Source of the DNA: an uncultured Helicobacter sp.
GTDB taxonomy: Bacteria > Campylobacterota > Campylobacteria > Campylobacterales > Helicobacteraceae
DNA length: 53,003 bases
Assembly: GCA_944325775.1 (NCBI GenBank)
Contig: CALVBL010000012.1
Span: 1-53,003 of the forward strand
Direction of reading: 5' to 3'
Shown here: in pieces, positions 32,478-40,653 of the stretch
How the letters are laid out: every line of letters begins with the position of its first letter
How positions within the stretch are numbered: the stretch's first letter is position 1
Position numbers and translations under genes: made by a program
Notes under the pieces: generated by a model
What the model saw: only the letters and a program-made list of their open reading frames with translations
Told to the model about the DNA's origin: nothing
The model's database searches: none

Positions 32478-33152
32478 TTGTCTATCGATGTGAAAAACAG
32501 GGCAAAGAGCACCTTTCGTTCGTGGAGCAGGCAGTGTTTGCAAGCAGCGCACAAGAAGCAGTGCATAGGGTTTGATAGTGCATCAGAGCATATAAATACT
32601 GCGCTTTTAGAGCTTATGCAAAGGCTGGGATCAAGGCATATCTTGCTCTATATGCCCTTTGGTTTTGAAACTAATAGCAAGAAGCTCCTTTTGCGTTTAA
32701 GAAAGCAGAGAAAGAAAATTTTTATTCCCTACATTATGGAAGGAATAAGGTTTAAAGTGTTACCATTTCGTCTGCCGTTGCAAAAAAACGAGTATGGTAT
32801 TTTTGAAACAAGCAAATCAAAATTTAATTTAGCAAAAATCGACACGGCTGTTATACCTGTATTGGGGATTGATAGAGATTTTAAGCGTATAGGGTTTGGC
32901 AAGGGAATGTATGATAGATTTTTTTCGCAATACCGCAAAAAAACAATTCCGCTTATTTTTGTAAGTCGGCTTGCTTGCGTGAGTGAGCAGGTGCTGACAC
33001 AATCTCATGACATACGGGGGCATTATTTTATTAGTGCGGTGGCGTGTTGCAAAAGGACACGATATGGACATTCTTTTAAAAGTGATAGAGTTTATAATCT
33101 TTGGCGTTATCGTGGGTGTGGCAACCTATCTGATAACCAAAAAGATTTTTAG
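32478..33152 (+). CDS. 5-formyltetrahydrofolate cyclo-ligase
   Basis: An ATP-dependent enzyme returning 5-formyl-THF to the folate pool. The ATP/Mg loop is IGFGKGMYDRFF, the substrate side LPFRLPLQKNEYGIFE, and HILLYMPFGFETNS is the conserved early strand. The likely start is TTG 32478, placed suitably after AAAGGAG; GTG 32472 overlaps that site. The 224-residue frame runs 89 bases into rny. Its last 30 residues are encoded by the rny start region in another frame, so the natural C-terminus may have been extended by loss of an earlier stop. Confidence 0.85.
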   Translation: MSIDVKNRAKSTFRSWSRQCLQAAHKKQCIGFDSASEHINTALLELMQRLGSRHILLYMPFGFETNSKKLLLRLRKQRKKIFIPYIMEGIRFKVLPFRLPLQKNEYGIFETSKSKFNLAKIDTAVIPVLGIDRDFKRIGFGKGMYDRFFSQYRKKTIPLIFVSRLACVSEQVLTQSHDIRGHYFISAVACCKRTRYGHSFKSDRVYNLWRYRGCGNLSDNQKDF

Positions 33153-34638
33153 CTCAAACATCAATGTATTGCTTGAGCAGGCCAAAGCAAAGGCTAAGGC
33201 GATCGAATACGAAGCACAAAAACTGCTCAATGAGCACAAAGTCAAGCATAAAGAAGCCGAGCTAGAGCTCAAACAAAAATACGAACAGAAGCAAAACTCC
33301 CTTAAGCAAAAGTATGAGCAAAAAATGAGTGATCTTGAAAAAGAAGAATACAAGATCCGTCATCAGTTTGAGCGTGAAAGCCAGATTCTCGAAAACGAAA
33401 AACAGAGATTGAATCGTTTGGAAAATAAGATTCTCAACACAGATTCTATAAACAAAAAAGTCAGAGAGCAGTATGAGGATGCTAGGAGAGAGGCCATAGG
33501 GCTACTTAGTGATTACACAAAGCTCTCATGTCAAGAAGCTAGGGAAATACTGCTAGGACTTTTGGAAGAGGAGCTTATGGAGGATAGGGCACATATGATC
33601 AGGCGTTATGAGATGCAGACTAAGCAAGAGGCGCAAAAGATGGCAAATTATATCCTTGCGCAGGCGACGACGCGCTATGCAGGGGAGTATGCTAGTGAGC
33701 GTCTCATCAATGTGATCCATCTGCCAAATGATGAACTAAAAGGGCGCATCATAGGCAAGGAAGGTCGCAATATTCGCGCGCTGGAAATGCTTAGTGGTGT
33801 GGATATCATCGTCGATGATACGCCAAATACGATTGTCGTGAGCAGTTTTAATATTTATAGACGCACGATCGCGCTTAGGACGATAGAGGCTCTGATCGAA
33901 GATGGCAGAATCCAGCCTGCGCGCATAGAAGAAATGTATGAAAAAATCTCAAAACAAATGGAAGAGGAGATTTTGCACAATGGCGAGGAGATTGTGCTTG
34001 ATATGGGGCTTGGCTATATGCACCCAGAGCTTAAAAAATTGCTTGGCAAGATGAAGTATCGTGCGAGCTTTGGGCAAAATGCGTTGGGACACTCCATAGA
34101 GGTAGCCAAGCTCGCGTCCATCATTGCAGGGGAGCTTGGCGGTGATGAAAAACTCGCAAGGCGCGCTGGAATCTTGCACGATATCGGCAAAGCTCTCACC
34201 CAAGAGCTTGGCGGGAGTCATGTGGATTTGGGCGTGGAAGTGTGTTCGCGCTATGAAGAGCACCCCGTGGTGATCAATGCGATTTTGGCACACCATGGAC
34301 ATGAGGAGGTAAAAAGCATAGAATGTGCCGCAGTGTGCGCAGCTGATGCGCTATCAGCAGCCAGACCGGGTGCGCGGCGAGAGGCACTGGAAAATTTCCT
34401 CAAACGCATGCAGGATATCGAACACATTGCACTAGAGAAGTTTGGGGTCAAGCAGGCGTATGCGATTAGCGCAGGGCGCGAGGTGCGTGTGATTGTGAGT
34501 GCGGATTTGGTGAGTGATGATGAGAGTATCGTCCTAGCGCGTGATATCGCTAGGGATATCCAATCAAACCTCCAATACCCCGGCGAGATTAAAGTTAATG
34601 TGATTCGTGAGTTTCGGACGGTAGAATACGCAAAATAA
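33064..34638 (+). CDS. rny: Ribonuclease Y
   Basis: A 524-residue membrane-anchored endoribonuclease that starts mRNA decay. It has one N-terminal membrane helix (LLKVIEFIIFGVIVGVATYL), a long Lys/Glu/Gln coiled coil, a KH RNA-binding domain (GRIIGKEGRNIRALE at about 227) and an HD hydrolase domain (GILHDIGKAL at about 371). ATG 33064 follows AAAAGGA; an upstream in-frame start at 33007 lies inside the cyclo-ligase and is unlikely. The C-terminal EIKVNVIREFRTVEYAK is standard. Confidence 0.95.
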   Translation: MDILLKVIEFIIFGVIVGVATYLITKKIFSSNINVLLEQAKAKAKAIEYEAQKLLNEHKVKHKEAELELKQKYEQKQNSLKQKYEQKMSDLEKEEYKIRHQFERESQILENEKQRLNRLENKILNTDSINKKVREQYEDARREAIGLLSDYTKLSCQEAREILLGLLEEELMEDRAHMIRRYEMQTKQEAQKMANYILAQATTRYAGEYASERLINVIHLPNDELKGRIIGKEGRNIRALEMLSGVDIIVDDTPNTIVVSSFNIYRRTIALRTIEALIEDGRIQPARIEEMYEKISKQMEEEILHNGEEIVLDMGLGYMHPELKKLLGKMKYRASFGQNALGHSIEVAKLASIIAGELGGDEKLARRAGILHDIGKALTQELGGSHVDLGVEVCSRYEEHPVVINAILAHHGHEEVKSIECAAVCAADALSAARPGARREALENFLKRMQDIEHIALEKFGVKQAYAISAGREVRVIVSADLVSDDESIVLARDIARDIQSNLQYPGEIKVNVIREFRTVEYAK

Positions 34639-34654
34639 TAATTAAGGAGCGATT

Positions 34655-35998
34655 ATGCAGTGGGATAAGACATCATGGCGCAACAAACCTATCAAACAAC
34701 ATCCAGTCTATGAGGACGCGCAGGCTCTAAGCCAAGTCGAGCAGAGTCTCTCACAATGCCCTCCGCTTGTGTTTGCTGGGGAGGCTAGGGCACTCAAAGC
34801 CCAGCTTGCTAAGGTCTCTAGGGGCGAGGCATTTTTGCTGCAAGGTGGGGATTGTGCGGAGAGTTTTTCGCAGTTTAATGCCACAAATATCCGTGATTTG
34901 TTTAAAGTCATCATTCAAATGGGCGCGATTCTCACATACGGAGCAAGTTGCCCGGTCGTTAAGATAGGCAGAATGGCGGGGCAGTTTGCCAAGCCACGCA
35001 GTAGCGATATGGAGAGCATTGATGGCGTGAGTTTGCCAAGCTATCGTGGGGATTTGATTAATGATGTGGCATTTACTCCGCAAGCACGCAAGGCGGATCC
35101 ACAGAGACTTTTGCAGGGCTATCATCAGAGCGCGGCTACACTCAATCTTTTGCGTGCGTTTGCACAGGGTGGGTTCGCTGATCTCAATCAGGTGCATAAA
35201 TGGAATCTAAGTTTTGTCAAAGACAATGCGTTTGGACAAAAATACGAGGAGCTTGCTGATAGGATCACGCAGGCTCTTGCGTTTATGAGTGCGTGCGGGA
35301 TAGATTCTAAAAATTTCCCTATTTTGCGCGAGACGGAGTTTTATACATCTCACGAAGCCCTTGTGCTGCACTATGAGGAGCAGCTGTGTCGACAGGATTC
35401 ACTCACGGGGGAATGGTATGACTGCTCGGCACATATGCTATGGATTGGTGAGCGGACAAGGGGCTTAGATGAGGCGCATATGGAGTTTTTGCGTGGCGTC
35501 AAAAACCCTCTTGGTGTCAAAATAGGACCAAATGCTACCAAAGAGGACATACTAGGAATCTGTGATATTTTAAATCCTCAAAATGAACATGGAAGGCTAA
35601 ATCTTATCATTCGTATGGGGGCTGATACGATCAAAGAAAAGCTACCAAAACTGCTAGATTCTCTCAAAAATGAGGGGCGCAATATTCTTTGGAGCTGTGA
35701 TCCGATGCATGGTAACACGATAAAAGCACAAAGTGGCTACAAAACTCGGAACTTTGATAGAATCTTAGATGAGGTCAAGAGCTTTTTTGAGATTCACAAG
35801 GCTAATGGCACGATCGCTGGGGGCGTGCATCTGGAGATGACGGGTATGAATGTGACAGAATGCACTGGTGGCTCTCAAGCGATTACCGAAGAGGGCTTAG
35901 CGTGCAATTATAACACGCAGTGTGATCCGCGTCTGAATGCGATGCAGGCTATTGAAATGGCGTTTTTGATCGCAGATATGATAAAGGGTATGAGATAG
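34655..35998 (+). CDS. aroF: 3-deoxy-7-phosphoheptulonate (DAHP) synthase, class II
   Basis: A 447-residue plant-type DAHP synthase, first step of the shikimate pathway. Signatures are FLLQGGDCAESF (metal Cys), RMAGQFAKPRSS, LSCDPMHGNT-like ILWSCDPMHGNTIKA and GGVHLEMTGMNVTEC. The N-terminal extension expected for class II is present. ATG 34655 follows AAGGAG. It sits between rny and yedF with short gaps, so it may share their transcript. The gene name is used loosely, since class II enzymes carry several names. Confidence 0.93.
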   Translation: MQWDKTSWRNKPIKQHPVYEDAQALSQVEQSLSQCPPLVFAGEARALKAQLAKVSRGEAFLLQGGDCAESFSQFNATNIRDLFKVIIQMGAILTYGASCPVVKIGRMAGQFAKPRSSDMESIDGVSLPSYRGDLINDVAFTPQARKADPQRLLQGYHQSAATLNLLRAFAQGGFADLNQVHKWNLSFVKDNAFGQKYEELADRITQALAFMSACGIDSKNFPILRETEFYTSHEALVLHYEEQLCRQDSLTGEWYDCSAHMLWIGERTRGLDEAHMEFLRGVKNPLGVKIGPNATKEDILGICDILNPQNEHGRLNLIIRMGADTIKEKLPKLLDSLKNEGRNILWSCDPMHGNTIKAQSGYKTRNFDRILDEVKSFFEIHKANGTIAGGVHLEMTGMNVTECTGGSQAITEEGLACNYNTQCDPRLNAMQAIEMAFLIADMIKGMR

Positions 35999-36010
35999 CA
36001 AGGAGCACAG

Positions 36011-36628
36011 ATGAATAACACGGTGCAGATTGATGTGCGGGATTTGCCTTGTCCTGAACCTGTTGTCAAGGTCAAAAAAGCGTTGATTGGGGTTACAGAG
36101 GAGACACTTAAGCACGCTAGTTATGAGATCTTGGGCAATACACTAACGGCTAAAGAGAATCTCTCACGCTTTTTGCGGACTGCTGGCTATGAGTTTGAGA
36201 TAGGACATTCCCAAGGCGATCAATATATGATCATCATCAAGGGCAAGAGCGATGGCGCGAAGCGACAGGTAAGCGAAAAAATCATACCAAAGATTCTGTT
36301 TGTAACCGATGATAAGGTTGGCGAGGGAGAGCTTGGCGTGATGCTCATCAATGCGTTTTTAAAATCACTAAGCAATACCGATGTCTTGCCGCAGAAGATT
36401 CTCTTTGTCAATCGTGGTGTGCTGCTCACCACCGATAATACCGAGGTGCAAAACGATGAAATCGTGGAGGTATTAAAAGAGCTTGAAAAAATTGGTGTGG
36501 AGATTTATTCTTGCGGATCATGCTTGAGTTATTATGCATTGACTGAGCGCTTGAAGGTCGGAATGATAGGCAATGCGCTGGAAGGTATGCAAAATATGCT
36601 AAAAAGTGAAGGTGTTGTGAGATTGTAA
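36011..36628 (+). CDS. yedF: Selenium metabolism protein YedF (TusA plus DsrE-like)
   Basis: A 205-residue two-domain protein. The N-terminal TusA-like domain has the sulfur/selenium carrier motif DLPCPEPVV with C14. The C-terminal DsrE-like domain ends in IYSCGSCLSYY (C168, C171), matching the pattern of the selenium-linked YedF family. It lies 22 bases before selD, the classic arrangement, and likely carries selenium to SelD. ATG 36011 follows AAGGAG. The reaction is inferred from family and context. Confidence 0.9.
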   Translation: MNNTVQIDVRDLPCPEPVVKVKKALIGVTEETLKHASYEILGNTLTAKENLSRFLRTAGYEFEIGHSQGDQYMIIIKGKSDGAKRQVSEKIIPKILFVTDDKVGEGELGVMLINAFLKSLSNTDVLPQKILFVNRGVLLTTDNTEVQNDEIVEVLKELEKIGVEIYSCGSCLSYYALTERLKVGMIGNALEGMQNMLKSEGVVRL

Positions 36629-36650
36629 GTTAAGGATTTAAGGAGCGCGT

Positions 36651-37691
36651 GTGACAGAATCAGAGGGTTTGACACAATTTGTATCATGTGCTGGTTGAGC
36701 GGCAAAAGTGGGTCCGGAGGATCTAAGACAAATGACAAGTTTGCTCAAGCAACCTCTTTTTAAAGATTTGGTGATAGGCTTTGAAGATAGTGAGGATTGT
36801 GGGGCGTTTGTGCTGGATTCACAAGGGCAGATTATCCTCAATACCGTGGATTTTATCACGCCTATTGTCGATGATCCCTATATTTATGGGCAGATTGCTG
36901 CGGCAAATTCGCTAAGCGATGTGTTTGCGATGGGCGGCAGGGCTGTGAGTGCGCTCAATCTCTTTATGTGGGATAGCGCACATGTGAGCAAAGAAATGGC
37001 GCGAGAGATTCTCCAAGGTGGGCTTAGTAAGATCACAGAATCTCATGCAATGCTCCTAGGTGGGCATACCACGACCGATAATGAGCAGAAGTATGGCTTA
37101 AGCGTGACAGGTGTCGTAGAATCCGCACGCTTGTGGCGCAACAACACAGCGCAAATAGGCGATATGCTGGTGCTGTGCAAGCCTATTGGCTCTGGGATCG
37201 TGAGTACAGGACTTAAAGCCCGTGTGCTCACACACGCTGATGAGATGGTGCAGTCTCTATGCAAACTCAATCTTTATGCCACACAAGTGGCACAAAAATA
37301 CCAGATTCATGCTTGCACAGATATTACGGGTTTTGGGCTTATCGGGCATATTTTTGAAATGTGCGCTAAGGGTAAGGCGCCGTATTCTGCGCTGCTGTAT
37401 AGTAATGATGTGCCAGTTTTTACCCAAGTAAATTCATTGCTACAAGAGGGCATCATCCCCGGTGGGACATACACTAATAAGGAAGCATTTGGTGCGTTTG
37501 TGGGGTTGGAGTGCGATGTGGGTGATGATATTATCTATTATGATGTGCAGACTAGCGGGGGTTTGCTCTTTGCGCTACCTGCGAGTGAGGCAAAGGAGCT
37601 TGTGTATGATTTGCGCAAATCAGGCTATGAGCGTGCGAGTATTATAGGAGAGATTCTCCCTAAGCAGCAGCACACGATTATTTTGGGTTAG
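36651..37691 (+). CDS. selD: Selenophosphate synthase SelD, a selenoprotein (in-frame UGA)
   Basis: Makes selenophosphate from ATP and selenide for selenocysteine and selenouridine. The frame must start at GTG 36651, five bases after AAGGAG, and read through the TGA at 36696-36698 to give MTESEGLTQFVSCAG-U-AAK, with Sec16 where others have the catalytic Cys and K19 as the catalytic Lys. The rest is a standard 346-residue PurM-like enzyme (VDFITPIVDDPYIYGQIAAA, FAMGGRAVSALNL). Conventional gene calling would drop the first 19 residues, including the active site. An SECIS-like stem follows the UGA. The genome must also encode SelA, SelB and tRNA-Sec, which are not in this window. Confidence 0.93.
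36699..36725 (+). promoter_or_regulatory. Bacterial SECIS-like element in selD
   Basis: Just after the UGA, TGGGTCC (36709-36715) pairs with GGATCTA (36719-36725) to give a 7-bp stem, two of whose pairs are G-U, closed by the loop GGA. The loop starts 17 bases past the UGA and has G in its first two positions. This agrees with the published bacterial SECIS rules as I remember them. Confidence 0.6.
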
Positions 37692-37831
37692 GTTGGATTG
37701 GGATTTAGTGCTACGCACGACATTATAGAATCTAGCTCGGTTTATAGAAATGCACTAGCCCAAAATGTGTTCATGATACTCTGACGCCAAAAATCTTAGA
37801 ATCTCACCAAAAATTAAAGTGTATGATTGCG

Positions 37832-37888
37832 CAGCGGATCGAGTGAAGATTCGCTCTGTGAGCGATGAAACAAGAGCGCAGCTCTTGT
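37832..37888 (+). repeat. Double-hairpin element, copy 2
   Basis: It begins at CAGCGGATC, then has a GAGTGA/TCGCTC stem (37841-37856), then a CAAGAGC/GCTCTTG stem with loop GCA (37871-37887). The second stem is identical to that at 10010-10028. It lies between selD and the MORN-repeat gene. The rest of that 287-base gap shows nothing else I can name. Confidence 0.55.
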
Positions 37889-37978
37889 ATAAAAATAATA
37901 GAATCTTAATAGAACTTTAATCAAAGTTTTTTTACAATCTTTGGCTTTAGGGAATCTTAAGTGTAAGGATTGGATATT

Positions 37979-38713
37979 ATGGAAACACAAATACAAAAAG
38001 AATACTATCCAGATGGGAGCTTGATGAGTGAGACTGTGTATCGTGGTGGGCTCAAGCATGGTATGCAAAAGATGTATTATCCAGATGGGGTGCTACAGGC
38101 GAAACAGCAGTATGTAGATGATAAGCAAGATGGGGTGCAAGAGTGGTATTATCACAATGGTGAGCTCAAGCTCCAAAGGACTATGGCACACGGACAGATG
38201 GAGGGTAGAGAGACGGAATATTATCAAAATAGCACTATCAAAAGCACAATTGATTGGCGTGATGGCAAAAAAAAGGGAGTGGGTATAGAGTATTATGAAG
38301 ATGGCACAAAGATGCTTGAGACACCCTTTGAGGCGGATATGATTAATGGGGTGGTGTTGTGGTATCACGCAAATGGCACGATTATCAGCAAAACTCCGTA
38401 TGTCAAGGGTGAGATATGTGGCACACAGGAGATATTTAGCCCAAATGGAATCTTGCAAGAATCTAGAGAGTGGGTGCGTGGTGAGGTAAATTTTGTCAAG
38501 GAATATCATGAGAATGGAGTCTTGTGCTCTGCTGTCGCATACGACAAGGCGGACAGAAAACACGGCATAGGGAAATACTATGATAGAGAGGGAAATCTTG
38601 AGCGTGAGGTAACATATGACCAAGATGTGATCTCTGGGATCGTGCGAGAGTATGATAAAAATGGGCTGGTGAGCGAGAGTGTGTATGAAAATGGTAAAAA
38701 GGTGAGCAAATGA
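37979..38713 (+). CDS. MORN-like repeat protein (YwqK family)
   Basis: A 244-residue protein made of about ten tandem repeats of 20-24 residues of the form YY-x-DG-x-L with a following strand, for example KEYYPDGSLMSETVYRGG, QKMYYPDGVLQAKQQYVDD and GIEYYEDGTKMLETPFEAD. This is the YwqK/MORN variant fold, a long beta sheet. Some members are annotated as antitoxins, but no toxin-like neighbour is visible, so that label is not supported here. There is no signal peptide. ATG 37979 is placed nine bases after AGGA. Confidence 0.75.
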   Translation: METQIQKEYYPDGSLMSETVYRGGLKHGMQKMYYPDGVLQAKQQYVDDKQDGVQEWYYHNGELKLQRTMAHGQMEGRETEYYQNSTIKSTIDWRDGKKKGVGIEYYEDGTKMLETPFEADMINGVVLWYHANGTIISKTPYVKGEICGTQEIFSPNGILQESREWVRGEVNFVKEYHENGVLCSAVAYDKADRKHGIGKYYDREGNLEREVTYDQDVISGIVREYDKNGLVSESVYENGKKVSK

Positions 38714-38767
38714 GCAAATGCATTCGTAGCTCAATACACTTACAAATGTGCAGGGATAGCGTAGAGC

Positions 38768-39355
38768 GTGAAAAATATAGCATTTTTTGATTTTGATGGG
38801 ACGATCACAACAAAGGATAGTCTTTTTGTGTTTGTAAAGTTTGCAGTGGGAAAGTGGAGATTTTATAAAGGACTTATGGCACGGTGGTGGATATTGCTTG
38901 CTTATGTGCTAGGGTTATGCTCAAATACCTACGCCAAAGAAGCGCTGATGCGATATTTTTTTGCGGGATATGGTGCGCGAGATTTTGCCTTGTTGTGTGA
39001 GAATTTTCAGACTATGCTTTGTGGGATCATTAGAATCCAAGCAATGGAAAAAATCGCGTGGCATAAAGATAGGGGCGATACTATAGTCGTGGTAAGCGCA
39101 ACTTTTGAAGAATATCTCAAGCCATTTTGTCAGAATCTAGGGCTAGAATGTCTTGCGACACGGCTGGAGGTGGTCAATGGCGTGCTAAGCGGTAGGCTTG
39201 AGACGCCAAACTGCTATGGAGAGCAAAAGGCAGTGCGTATCAGAGCAGGCTATGATTTAGCACAGTATCAAGAGATTTATGCGTATGGGGATTCTAAAGG
39301 GGATTTGGCGATGTTAGGGTTGGCAACGCAGAGATTCTATAAGAAATTTTATTAA
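38768..39355 (+). CDS. HAD-IB family phosphatase
   Basis: A 195-residue phosphatase related to phosphoserine phosphatase. Motif I is FFDFDGTITTKDS (D8, D10), motif II VVVSATFEEY, motif III Lys in GEQKAVRI and motif IV YAYGDSKGDLAML. The cap region is helical and rather hydrophobic (RWWILLAYVLGLCSNTY), suggesting a lipid-like or membrane-near substrate. The start is GTG 38768 with a poor ribosome site. It lies between the MORN-repeat gene and ruvA; the substrate is unknown. Confidence 0.85.
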   Translation: MKNIAFFDFDGTITTKDSLFVFVKFAVGKWRFYKGLMARWWILLAYVLGLCSNTYAKEALMRYFFAGYGARDFALLCENFQTMLCGIIRIQAMEKIAWHKDRGDTIVVVSATFEEYLKPFCQNLGLECLATRLEVVNGVLSGRLETPNCYGEQKAVRIRAGYDLAQYQEIYAYGDSKGDLAMLGLATQRFYKKFY

Positions 39356-39364
39356 GGTGGGGAG

Positions 39365-39949
39365 ATGATCGTCGCATTAAAGGGTAATATAGAGAGACTA
39401 GAGCCGACATTTGTAGAGATTGATGTGGGTGGCGTGGTGTATGGTTTGGGGGTTTCGCTTAATACAAGTCTGCGCCTTAAGGAATGTGCTAGTGAGCGCG
39501 TGAAGGTGCTGTGTGTGCAGATTATCCGTGAAGATTCACAGGCATTATTTGGGTTTTTTGACGAGGTGGAGCGCTTGAGTTTTGAGCGTTTGATAAAAAT
39601 CAATGGTGTCGGTCCCAAGGTCGCGCTAGCGATTTTGAGTACTTATACACCTCAAAGTTTTGCGAACATCTTAGAAGATAAAAATGTGCAGGCACTGCAG
39701 CGTGTGCCGGGGATAGGTGCTAAAAGCGCGGGGAAGATTATGGTGGAATTGGCAGGATTTTTTAATGAACTCATAGAGGATAGGATTCATAAAGGGAATG
39801 TAAGTGATGTGAAGCGTGAGGCAAGTGCGGCACTGGAATCTTTGGGGTTTAAAAGTACGGATGTCGCTAATGTGTTAAAAGATGTGAGTGATGGTGAGGT
39901 CGCAGATATGGTGAAGGAGGCATTAAAAATTTTAGGTAAGAAAAAGTAG
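39365..39949 (+). CDS. ruvA: Holliday junction branch migration protein RuvA
   Basis: A 194-residue DNA-binding subunit that holds four-way junctions for the RuvB motor. The N-terminal OB fold starts MIVALKGNIERLEPTFVEIDVG. Two helix-hairpin-helix motifs follow (INGVGPKVALAILS and VPGIGAKSAGKIMVEL), then the C-terminal RuvB-contact domain (AALESLGFKSTDVANVL). ATG 39365 follows AAGGTGGGGAG. It starts 9 bases after the HAD gene. Confidence 0.95.
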   Translation: MIVALKGNIERLEPTFVEIDVGGVVYGLGVSLNTSLRLKECASERVKVLCVQIIREDSQALFGFFDEVERLSFERLIKINGVGPKVALAILSTYTPQSFANILEDKNVQALQRVPGIGAKSAGKIMVELAGFFNELIEDRIHKGNVSDVKREASAALESLGFKSTDVANVLKDVSDGEVADMVKEALKILGKKK

Positions 39950-39966
39950 AAAACAATCAATATAGC

Positions 39967-39995
39967 TTGACAACATAGGTTTTTCTGTATATAAT
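39967..39995 (+). promoter_or_regulatory. Consensus promoter of the tRNA-tuf operon
   Basis: TTGACA (39967-39972) and TATAAT (39990-39995) are both perfect sigma-70 hexamers with a 17-base spacer. The first tRNA begins about 50 bases downstream. A consensus -35 is rare elsewhere in the window, in line with the high demand for tRNA, EF-Tu and ribosomal proteins. Confidence 0.8.
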
Positions 39996-40045
39996 TCGGA
40001 CTTTTATTTCGTTCATGCTTTTAGAATCTTGTGGAATTTCATTGT

Positions 40046-40121
40046 GCTGGTTTAGCTCAGTTGGTAGAGCATCTGCCTTGTAAGCAGAGGGTCGGGGGTT
40101 CAAGTCCCTTAACCAGCTCCA
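40046..40121 (+). tRNA. tRNA-Thr (TGT)
   Basis: A 76-base cloverleaf with acceptor GCTGGTT/AACCAGC, D-arm GCTCAGTTGGTAGAGC, anticodon loop CTTGTAA, T-loop TTCAAGT and encoded CCA. The anticodon UGU reads Thr. It is first of four tRNAs before tuf. Confidence 0.95.
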
Positions 40122-40177
40122 TTTCAAACTCTAGCAGTTTTTTGCTTTCAGTGTTTGACCAGTGTTTAGCTATGTTT

Positions 40178-40262
<85 letters not shown>

Positions 40263-40335
40263 TTGATTTGGATGAATTAGCTTAGGCTAGTTGGGGATTA
40301 ATGGTAGTCGAGATAGTTTTATTGTTTATAAAGAT

Positions 40336-40412
40336 GCGGGAATAGCTCAGTTGGCTAGAGCATCAGCCTTCCAAGCTGAGGGTCGCGGGTTCGAGCCCCG
40401 TTTCCCGCTCCA
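40336..40412 (+). tRNA. tRNA-Gly (TCC)
   Basis: A 77-base cloverleaf with acceptor GCGGGAA/TTCCCGC, anticodon loop CTTCCAA, T-loop TTCGAGC and CCA end. The anticodon UCC reads Gly. Confidence 0.95.
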
Positions 40413-40515
40413 TATACTGGGAGCTGATTCTTCATTTTGTGTGTGGGATATATTGTAATGTTGTTGCCGCACTCTTAAGGTTTTAGAATCAATTCCATTT
40501 TGTGTCAGATTTGTC

Positions 40516-40590
40516 GCCCATATAGCTCAGTGGCAGAGCACTTCCTTGGTAAGGAAGAGGTCGGCGGTTCAATCCCGCTTATGGGCTCCA
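40516..40590 (+). tRNA. tRNA-Thr (GGT)
   Basis: A 75-base cloverleaf with acceptor GCCCATA/TATGGGC, anticodon loop TTGGTAA, T-loop TTCAATC and CCA end. The anticodon GGU reads Thr, so this cluster carries two threonine isoacceptors. Confidence 0.95.
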
Positions 40591-40653
40591 GTTTTTCTTA
40601 AGAGGATCTTTGTAAGATGTGCTCTTAATACTACAAAATTTAGGAGAGAAATT

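Noticed and set aside
36708..37691. A shorter selD starting after the UGA
   Set aside because: It would lack the catalytic Sec16 and Lys19; the upstream GTG with AAGGAG and the SECIS-like stem support readthrough.
37979..38713. Type II toxin-antitoxin system (YwqK antitoxin label)
   Set aside because: No small toxin-like gene lies beside it; the neighbours are selD and a HAD phosphatase, so the repeat fold alone does not justify the label.
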